Of a DNA stretch of 36,167 bases, positions 31,128 to 36,167 are shown one piece after another (within the stretch, counting starts at the first letter, position 1; each line of letters begins with the position of its first letter). The position numbers were made by a program, and so were the translations under genes. The stretch is from positions 1-36,167 of the forward strand of contig NZ_JANJZT010000032.1 of NCBI RefSeq assembly GCF_024622975.1. Reading direction: 5' to 3'. The notes below the pieces were generated by a model, which saw only the letters and a program-made list of their open reading frames with translations, ran no database searches and had not been told where the DNA came from. The stretch is from Blautia caecimuris. Its GTDB lineage: Bacteria; Bacillota; Clostridia; Lachnospirales; Lachnospiraceae.

Positions 31128-32573
31128 GTGTCACCCATAGATTTTTGTCATATTCCCGTCAGTATCATCAAGCGCAGCGAGGGCCGTTCCGCTGTTGCCG
31201 CAGCCGCCTACCGAAGCGGAACAAAGCTGACGAATGAATGGGACGGCCTGACCCACGATTACACCCGCAAAAGCGGCGTTGTCCATGCGGAAATCATGCT
31301 GCCCGCCCACGCCCCGCCAGAGTTTGCAGACCGCTCCACCCTCTGGAACAGCGTGGAGCAGATCGAGAAAGCCAGGGACAGCCAGCTTGCCCGCGAGATC
31401 GAGGCGGCCCTGCCCCGTGAACTGTCCAGGGAACAGCAGCTTGCCCTTGTCCGGGCCTATGTGAAGGACAACTTTGTGGACAAGGGGATGTGCGCTGACT
31501 TTGCCATCCATGACAAGGGAACCGGCAACCCCCATGTCCATATCATGCTGACCGTCCGGCCCTTAAAAGAAAACGGCGCATGGGGCGCAAAGTGCCGCAA
31601 GGCATACGACCTGGACGAAAACGGCCAGCGCATCCCGGACGGGAGAGGCGGCTGGAAAAACCACCGGGAGGACACCACCGACTGGAACGACAAAGGGAAT
31701 GTGGAGATTTGGCGTGCGGCATGGGCGGCTTATACCAACCGGGCATTGGAGGCCGCCGGTCAGCCCGCCCTGGTAGACCACCGCAGCTACAAGCGCCGGG
31801 GCATTGATAAAATCCCCTCTGTCCACCTGGGGCCAGCGGCCAGCCAGATGGAGAAGCGCGGCATCCGCACCGGCAAGGGGGAAGTCAACCGGCAGATCGC
31901 CGCCGACAACAAGCTGCTCAAGGAAATCAAGGCCCGCATTACCCGCCTCTACAACTGGTCGAAGGCCGAGGCCGAGAAGCCGGAGGGCCAGCAGCCCAGC
32001 ATGATTGACTTGTGGGAGGCTCAGCAGCAGCTCAAGCGGCCCGACACCCGCACCGGCAAAATCCGGGCTTTGCAGGAGAGCGCCGCCCTGTTCAATTTTC
32101 TGAACGCCAACGGCATCCAGTCCATGCAGCAGCTCCACGATAAAATCTCCGACATGAACACCCGCTACTATGACCTGCGGCGAGAGATCGTCAAGGCCGA
32201 GCGCCGGATTGCTGTCCTCACTGAGCGCGAGGAGATGTGGGCGCAGTACAACAAGTACAAGGCTGTCCATAAGCAGCTTGCCAAGGTGAAGCCGGAGAAG
32301 CGGGAACTGTTCGAGCAGCGCCACAGCCGGGAACTGATCCTCTATGACGCGGCGGCCCGGTATCTGAAAGAACTGAAAGCCAGCGGCGAAGAACTTTCCC
32401 CGAAGGAATGGCGGCACGAGATCGACCTGCTGGCCGCCCAGAAGCAGGTGGACAGCATCGACATGAAGGCCATGCGGGAGGAACTGAAAGCCGTGGAACG
32501 GCTCCGCAAGGCCGCCGACCAACTGGCCCGGCAGGAACGGGACAAGCACCGCGACCGGGAGCCGGAGCGGTAA
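31128..32573 (+). CDS. MobA/MobL-family relaxase (MOBQ)
   Basis: A 481-residue relaxase that nicks oriT and pilots the strand. The N-terminal domain has HIPVSIIKRSEGRSAVAAAAYRSG with the probable catalytic Tyr28, and the metal-binding HVH at 136-138 in GNPHVHIMLTVRPL. The C-terminal half is long coiled coil (LREEM-like helices, about 280-480). The start is odd: GGAGG is spaced for the codon ATA at 31137, and the only standard start nearby is a GTG (31128) that overlaps the GGAGG. The GTG is given here. ATG codons much further upstream would run through oriT and are rejected. Confidence 0.88.
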   Translation: MSPIDFCHIPVSIIKRSEGRSAVAAAAYRSGTKLTNEWDGLTHDYTRKSGVVHAEIMLPAHAPPEFADRSTLWNSVEQIEKARDSQLAREIEAALPRELSREQQLALVRAYVKDNFVDKGMCADFAIHDKGTGNPHVHIMLTVRPLKENGAWGAKCRKAYDLDENGQRIPDGRGGWKNHREDTTDWNDKGNVEIWRAAWAAYTNRALEAAGQPALVDHRSYKRRGIDKIPSVHLGPAASQMEKRGIRTGKGEVNRQIAADNKLLKEIKARITRLYNWSKAEAEKPEGQQPSMIDLWEAQQQLKRPDTRTGKIRALQESAALFNFLNANGIQSMQQLHDKISDMNTRYYDLRREIVKAERRIAVLTEREEMWAQYNKYKAVHKQLAKVKPEKRELFEQRHSRELILYDAAARYLKELKASGEELSPKEWRHEIDLLAAQKQVDSIDMKAMREELKAVERLRKAADQLARQERDKHRDREPER

Positions 32574-32600
32574 AGGGTACGGTGTTTTGCCGACCCCTTT
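32572..32600 (+). terminator. hairpin behind the relaxase gene
   Basis: AAAGGG(T)ACGG and CCG(A)CCCCTTT pair imperfectly around TGTTTTG. No long T run follows. It is a weak terminator or mRNA-end hairpin. Confidence 0.35.
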
Positions 32601-32643
32601 ATGAAAAACTGTCAACCTTTACTCACGGAAAGGAGATTGCCCT

Positions 32644-32820
32644 ATGAAGCAGATTATTTTACCTGTCACCGTCCACCTGAATATCCGCCTGCCCCTTGCC
32701 CTCTTGCAGTCGGAACCGGCAGCCGCGCCCACTGGCCCGGAGCCGGAGGCCCATGCCTGCCAGGGCTGCGGCAACTGCGGCGGGTGTGGGAAGTGCCAGC
32801 ATGAAGAAAAGCAAGCCTGA
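32644..32820 (+). CDS. cysteine-rich miniprotein, 58 residues
   Basis: MKQIILPVTVHLNIRLPLAL is followed by a Pro/Ala/Glu stretch and then the dense metal-binding-like cluster CQGCGNCGGCGKCQ, five Cys each two residues apart, ending HEEKQA. The ATG lies 11 bases behind AAAGGAGA. It overlaps the next gene by 20 bases, which argues for real coupled translation. I do not recognise a family with certainty; a zinc or iron-sulphur peptide is possible. Confidence 0.6.
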   Translation: MKQIILPVTVHLNIRLPLALLQSEPAAAPTGPEPEAHACQGCGNCGGCGKCQHEEKQA

Positions 32821-33199
32821 ACCCGTCCCCATCATGGACTACCGCCAGTACCGCAGAGCGCGGCGGCTGGTACATGAGTGCTGCAACTATGACGGCGGCA
32901 ACTGTATCGCGCTGGACGATGGGGAGGAATGTGTCTGCGTCCAGTCCATTTCCTATTCTCTGCTGTGCCGGTGGTTCCGGGCGGCGGTGCTGCCGCTGGA
33001 CAGGGAACTGGAAACGGCCCTATTCCACCGCCTGGACGCCAAGCGGTGCGCCGTCTGCGGGGCGCTGTTCACCCCCGGCTCCAACCGGGCCAAATACTGC
33101 CCGGAATGTGCTGTTCAGGTACGCCGCCGCAAGGAGGCAGAACGACAGCGGAAAAGATACCATCTTTCTACGCATTTAGGGGCCGAAAACCCCTTGTAA
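32801..33199 (+). CDS. Cys_rich_VLP domain protein
   Basis: A 132-residue protein starting MKKSKPEPVPIMDYRQYRRA inside the end of the miniprotein gene. Two Cys clusters are visible: HECCNYDGGNCIALDDGEECVC, the cysteine-rich VLP block, and CAVCGALFTPGS...KYCPECA, a zinc ribbon, followed by a basic tail (RRRKEAERQRKRYH). Such proteins recur beside relaxases in clostridial mobilizable elements; the function is unknown, with nucleic-acid binding likely. Confidence 0.75.
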   Translation: MKKSKPEPVPIMDYRQYRRARRLVHECCNYDGGNCIALDDGEECVCVQSISYSLLCRWFRAAVLPLDRELETALFHRLDAKRCAVCGALFTPGSNRAKYCPECAVQVRRRKEAERQRKRYHLSTHLGAENPL

Positions 33200-33279
33200 A
33201 TCAAGGACTTTTTCGAGGGTGTCGCTGGGGGCCTGATAGATTTATCCTCTGACCCCCAAAACGGCCCTCTAAATGCGTA
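33169..33279. repeat. structured region before the replication genes, possible origin
   Basis: TACGCATTTAG-GGGCC (33169-33184) pairs with GGCCCTCTAAATGCGTA (33263-33279). Inside lie CCTTG-TAAAT-CAAGG (33192-33206) and TGGGGG...CCCCCA (33226-33258). The outer stem has one bulge. It sits between the Cys-rich gene and the replisome-organizer gene. Confidence 0.5.
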
Positions 33280-33312
33280 CAGAAGCCCAAAACGAACCCC
33301 AAGGAGGAATCC

Positions 33313-34041
33313 ATGTCAGACAATCGAAAATATTACTACCTGAAACTCAAAGAGAACTATTTTGACGATGACTCCATCGTGCTGCTGGAAAGTATGCAGG
33401 ACGGTGTGCTGTACTCCAACATCCTGCTCAAGCTGTATCTGAAATCCCTGAAACACGGCGGGCAGCTCCAGCTTGACGAGAATATCCCCTACACGGCGCA
33501 GATGATCGCCACCATCACCCGCCAGCAGATCGGCACTGTGGAGAGGGCCTTGCAAATCTTCCTGAAGCTGGGTCTTGTGGAAGTGCTGGACAGCGGCACC
33601 TTCTACATGAGCAATATCGAACTGCTGATCGGCCAGTCCTCCACCGAGGCCGAGCGAAAGCGGGCGGCGAGGCTCCAAAACAAGGCTCTTTCCGCGCCCC
33701 GGACAAACGGCGGACATTTGTCCGACATTCGTCCACCAGAGATAGAGTTAGAGAAAGAGATAGAGATAAAGAGAGAGATAGAGAAGGGACACCCCGCCCG
33801 CGCCTATGGCCGTTACCAGAATGTTTTTCTGACAGACGAGGAACTGGCAGACTTGCAGGCCAGCTTTCCCACCGTATGGGGCCAGTACATCGAAAAGCTG
33901 TCCGAGTACATGGCTTCTACCGGCAAGCGGTATCAGAGCCATGCCGCTACCATCCGGCGCTGGGCCGGTGAGGACGCCAGGAAAGCGGCCCCGCCCACCC
34001 GCAACCGGGATTACAGCGTAAAGGAGGATGAAACCGTATGA
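33313..34041 (+). CDS. phage replisome organizer N-terminal domain protein
   Basis: A 242-residue replication protein. The first 120 residues (NRKYYYLKLKENYFDDDSI, LESMQDGVLYSNILLKLYLKS, ENIPYTAQMIATITRQ) are the winged-helix domain of phage replisome organizers, which bind the origin. A Lys/Glu linker and a DnaD/DnaB-like end (FLTDEELADLQASFPTVWGQY) follow. GGAGG precedes the ATG, and the stop overlaps the DnaC-like start by ATGA. The pair should load the host helicase on the circular element. Confidence 0.85.
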   Translation: MSDNRKYYYLKLKENYFDDDSIVLLESMQDGVLYSNILLKLYLKSLKHGGQLQLDENIPYTAQMIATITRQQIGTVERALQIFLKLGLVEVLDSGTFYMSNIELLIGQSSTEAERKRAARLQNKALSAPRTNGGHLSDIRPPEIELEKEIEIKREIEKGHPARAYGRYQNVFLTDEELADLQASFPTVWGQYIEKLSEYMASTGKRYQSHAATIRRWAGEDARKAAPPTRNRDYSVKEDETV

Positions 34042-34901
34042 TTGAGATTACCGCAGAAATCCGGGCGCTGATCGACAAGGCAGCCGCCGGTGTGGAGCTA
34101 GCCGGGGACGAGTACATGGACCCGGCAGACGGCCTCATTCACTGTAAGAAGTGCGGCGGCCAGAGGCAGACTGTTGTGCCGAGATTTGGAAAACCGGGCT
34201 ACTTCATGCCCCGCTGTATCTGCCAGTGCCAGCGGGAAGCCGAGGAACAGCGCAAGGCCGCCGAGGAACGGCAGCGCCGCATGGAGCGTATCAAGCGCCG
34301 GAAGGCCCAGGGCCTGCAAGACCGCTATCTGTACGACTACACCTTTGCCAACGACAACGGCCAAAATCCTCTGATGGACAAGGCCCGCGCCTATGTTGAG
34401 AACTGGAAGGAGGCATATAAAAACAACACCGGTCTGCTGCTGTTCGGGGATGTGGGAACCGGCAAGTCCTTTTTCGCTGGTTGTATCGCCAACGCCCTGC
34501 TTGACCGGGATGTGCCGGTGCTGATGACGAACTTTCCCACCATCCTGAACCGCCTGACAGGGATGTTTTCCGAGGACAGGGCCGACTTTATCGCCAGCTT
34601 TGATGAGTACGACCTGCTCATCATTGACGATTTGGGTGTGGAGCGCAGTACCGAGTATGCGATGGAGCAGATGTTTTTCGTCATTGACAGCCGCTACCGC
34701 AGCCGCAGGCCCATGATAATCACCACCAACCTGAAGCTGGCCGAACTCAAGAACCCGCCTGACCTGGCCCACGCCCGTATCTATGACCGTATCCTGGAAC
34801 GGTGCGCCCCGATCCTCTTTGCCGGGAAGAACTTCCGGGAGGAAAACGCCGGAGCCACCAGGCAGGCGGCGAAAGACATTGTAAACCGTAAGCATGAGTA
34901 A
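34038..34901 (+). CDS. DnaC/IstB-like ATP-binding helicase loader
   Basis: A 287-residue AAA+ protein. An N-terminal zinc-binding-like segment (HCKKCGGQR, then RCICQCQ) and a basic coiled coil precede the ATPase: Walker A LLLFGDVGTGKSF, Walker B DLLIIDDLGVE, and sensor I in MIITTNLKLAEL. It ends NRKHE. Genes of this type next to a replisome organizer act as helicase loaders in phages and mobilizable elements. It fully overlaps the regulator-like order initiator-loader known from such modules. Confidence 0.88.
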   Translation: MIEITAEIRALIDKAAAGVELAGDEYMDPADGLIHCKKCGGQRQTVVPRFGKPGYFMPRCICQCQREAEEQRKAAEERQRRMERIKRRKAQGLQDRYLYDYTFANDNGQNPLMDKARAYVENWKEAYKNNTGLLLFGDVGTGKSFFAGCIANALLDRDVPVLMTNFPTILNRLTGMFSEDRADFIASFDEYDLLIIDDLGVERSTEYAMEQMFFVIDSRYRSRRPMIITTNLKLAELKNPPDLAHARIYDRILERCAPILFAGKNFREENAGATRQAAKDIVNRKHE

Positions 34902-34944
34902 TTTTTTGCCGGACGGCGCAGCCCCGCCCGGAGAAAGGAGCGCC

Positions 34945-35136
34945 ATGAGCGAAGAAACCCGTACCATGCAGACCGCAGACACCACCCCGGCCAGAGCGCC
35001 GGAGGACGCCCCCGCGCTGGTAAAGAAAATCGGCAAGACCACCTACAAGGTGCGCGTCCATTTCAGCAATACCAGCACCGAAACCATGAGCGACAAAATC
35101 AAGCGTATGCTCAAAAACGAGATACAGCAGATGTGA
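34945..35136 (+). CDS. tnpW: TnpW-like transposon protein
   Basis: A 63-residue protein starting MSEETRTMQTADTTPA at an ATG with AAAGGAG upstream (an earlier ATG at 34894 overlaps the loader gene). The disordered first half and the conserved end LVKKIGKTTYKVRVHFSNTS, then ETMSDKIKRMLKNEIQQM, match the TnpW family of Tn4451-type elements. The function is unknown. Confidence 0.85.
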   Translation: MSEETRTMQTADTTPARAPEDAPALVKKIGKTTYKVRVHFSNTSTETMSDKIKRMLKNEIQQM

Positions 35137-35214
35137 CCGGCTGATAAAGCCAGCCGCCTTGTGTTAAACTGATGATGGTATACACCAAAACTTTTAGCCA
35201 AGGAGGACATGAAA

Positions 35215-35580
35215 ATGCTGTACACAGAAAAAGAGAAAAATGAAATCGAGCGCGTCCGCAAAGTGTTCGAGAAACACATCCAACAAATGACCGCTTATGA
35301 TTTGGTTTGGTCGGACAAGGTCGGTTATGTGTGGCTGGCAATATCCCTTGATCCGGTTTATGTTGACACCGGCAACAGGATAGAGTCCGCAACTGCTCTT
35401 TGTTATGAGTGCTTGAATGATATAGCACTGGATGTTTTCGGAATGACCGGGAACGACCATGACTTTGAGGACGCCGACCCGCTGGAACTGGCCGAGATTA
35501 AGCGGCGATGGAAACCCTATATCGACCAGTTGCCGGAATATGCGTACCTTTGCGATGAGCTATTAAGTGGCCGCAAGTGA
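35215..35580 (+). CDS. conserved-looking hypothetical protein at the right end
   Basis: A 121-residue soluble, acidic protein (MLYTEKEKNEIERVRKVFEK, later CYECLNDIALDVFGMTG, end YLCDELLSGRK). GGAGG is eight bases before the ATG at 35215 and only two before the ATG at 35209, so the former is chosen. Base composition is less GC-rich than that of its neighbours, which suggests a later acquisition. I do not recognise a family. It is the last gene before the right end. Confidence 0.6.
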   Translation: MLYTEKEKNEIERVRKVFEKHIQQMTAYDLVWSDKVGYVWLAISLDPVYVDTGNRIESATALCYECLNDIALDVFGMTGNDHDFEDADPLELAEIKRRWKPYIDQLPEYAYLCDELLSGRK

Positions 35581-35607
35581 CCCGCCTGCCTGAGTGTCAG
35601 GAGCATG

Positions 35608-35630
35608 AAAGTGCTTCTGGCACTTTTTTT
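35608..35630 (+). terminator. terminator at the element's right end
   Basis: AAAGTGC-TTCTG-GCACTTT followed by TTTTG. It keeps element transcripts out of virD4 exon 3. Further on, TTGACAACTCGTTTC leads to the crossover CGGG. Confidence 0.7.
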
Positions 35631-35678
35631 GTAGCTTTTTTGTGAATTTGATTAAAAAGTCCTTGACAACTCGTTTCG

Positions 35679-36101
35679 GGCAAGACCTTAAAATCCATCC
35701 TCATTTCCTGCGGTGCCCGGCTTGCTCCCTTCGATATCAAGGAGCTGCGGGACCTGATGGAATATGACGAACTGGAACTGGATACCCTGGGCGACCAAAA
35801 GACGGCGCTGTTTGTGATCCTTTCGGATACGGACAGCACTTTCAATTTCGTGGCCGCCCTCATGTATAGTCAGCTTTTCAATCTGCTCTGCGACAAGGCA
35901 GATGACTTCTACGGCGGACGGCTGCCTGTCCATGTCCGTCTGATTCTGGACGAGTTTGCCAACATCGGCCAGATACCGAACTTCGATAAGCTGATTGCCA
36001 CCATCCGAAGCCGTGAGATATCGGCTTCTATTATTTTGCAGTCGCAGAGCCAGTTAAAAACCATCTACAAGGACGCGGCAGATACCATCGTCGGTAACTG
36101 T
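35679..36101 (+). CDS. virD4: VirD4 coupling protein, exon 3 fragment
   Basis: About 140 codons continuing exon 2 in frame when the element is removed: GKTLKSILISCGARLAPFD, then VRLILDEFANIGQ with the Walker B pair DE, then IATIRSREISASIILQSQSQ and AADTIVGNC. These are the conserved late motifs of TraG/VirD4. After TGT (Cys) the expected Asp-Ala-Thr-Leu-Phe continuation is replaced by GTGCGCCCAG, a group II intron 5' end. The raw frame runs eight codons further and stops. With no start of its own, this piece is silent as long as the element is inserted. Confidence 0.85.
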
Positions 36102-36167
36102 GTGCGCCCAGAAGTCGCCAGCGCATTATAAATTCGGCGGCGTGGTATTTATGGAATACTGCCTTTA
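36102..36167 (+). mobile_element. 5' end of a second group II intron (cut by the window)
   Basis: GTGCGCCCAGAAG begins exactly where VirD4 homology stops. Ll.LtrB-type introns start GTGCGCCCAG. Only 66 bases are visible, so domain structure and maturase cannot be checked. Confidence 0.6.

Larger units (their letters stand above)
20637..35680 (+). mobile_element. 15-kb mobilizable element with serine recombinase, inserted in virD4
   Basis: The left junction reads CGGG-A (20633-20637) and the right CGGG-C (35677-35681), so the four bases CGGG are shared and the crossover dinucleotide is probably GG. Removing the element rejoins MAA-G-KTLKS of VirD4 in frame. It carries a TnpX-like recombinase, TnpV and TnpW as in the Tn4451/4453 family, but is larger and has its own cargo, relaxase, oriT and replication pair. 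It has no coupling protein or mating channel, so it is mobilizable rather than conjugative. Confidence 0.85.
14354..36167 (+). mobile_element. integrative conjugative element, Tn1549/CTn type (left part)
   Basis: From the cut tRNA onward all ICE genes are on the plus strand in an order familiar from Tn1549-like elements of Clostridia: excisionase-like protein, TTRAP-like protein, RepA_N/DUF6017, PcfB/DUF3801, VirD4. Base composition turns visibly GC-richer. The rest (VirB4, VirB6, relaxase, integrase) must lie to the right of the window. The ICE contains a group II intron, a 15-kb mobilizable element and the start of a second intron, all in virD4. Confidence 0.8.

Noticed and set aside
1..36167. 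CRISPR arrays, rRNA genes, complete tRNA genes
   Set aside because: I looked for regularly spaced repeats and for conserved RNA signatures; only the tRNA-Arg half was found.

Overview
The window looks like the chromosome of a gut Firmicute, most likely Lachnospiraceae (Roseburia/Agathobacter/Blautia-like). The evidence is an AT-rich host part with clostridial Shine-Dalgarno sequences, a DUF3879-like protein, an Agr-type LytTR/GHKL pair, an FMN riboswitch and a CUT1 sugar operon, followed by a visibly GC-richer conjugative region of the Tn1549/CTn type common in this family. The genus is inference; no rRNA or other species marker is present.

Host part (1-14320), almost all on the minus strand. 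A DUF3879-like gene (191-859) lies beyond a LytTR response regulator/GHKL kinase pair (1012-2977), whose promoter carries tandem 15-bp repeats. Positions 2987-4211 hold no convincing gene but do hold two structured repeats, two terminators and an FMN riboswitch with no riboflavin gene behind it. A sugar operon follows: binding protein, two permeases and a GH13 alpha-glucosidase (8969 down to 4212). Its consensus promoter has palindromic LacI-type operators, and its presumed LacI regulator (10715-11668) is now separated from it by an IS256-family insertion (9218-10675). Positions 11669-12380 are debris: gene fragments and a cloverleaf-like repeat. Then come a ParA whose C-terminus is replaced by out-of-frame ABC-ATPase debris, and a ParB whose gene contains a perfect 23-bp palindrome.

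Integrative conjugative element (about 14354 to beyond the window), plus strand. It abuts the 3' half of a tRNA-Arg(CCT), cut in the anticodon loop and still followed by the tRNA terminator. The order is excisionase-like protein, TTRAP-like protein, RepA_N/DUF6017 replication protein, PcfB/DUF3801 and the VirD4/TraG coupling ATPase. The virD4 gene is broken three times: by a complete group II intron with its maturase (17668-20410), by a 15-kb mobilizable transposon (20637-35680), and by what looks like the 5' end of a second group II intron (36102 onward). Joining the flanks of each of the first two insertions restores the VirD4 reading frame exactly.

Nested mobilizable element (20637-35680). 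It has a large serine recombinase of the TnpX/TndX type, TnpV, a cargo module (OmpR-type regulator, histidine kinase, MacB/FtsX-like ABC transporter) with three copies of a CTTAC-N6-GYAAG operator, four successive sigma-region-4-like genes (three of them close paralogues), a DUF3847 protein, a MOBQ-like oriT next to a MobA/MobL relaxase, a cysteine-rich miniprotein, a Cys_rich_VLP protein, a replisome-organizer/DnaC pair next to a possible origin, and TnpW. The element therefore carries excision, replication and mobilization genes but no coupling protein. It sits inside the coupling-protein gene of its host ICE, which should block that ICE's transfer until the element excises.
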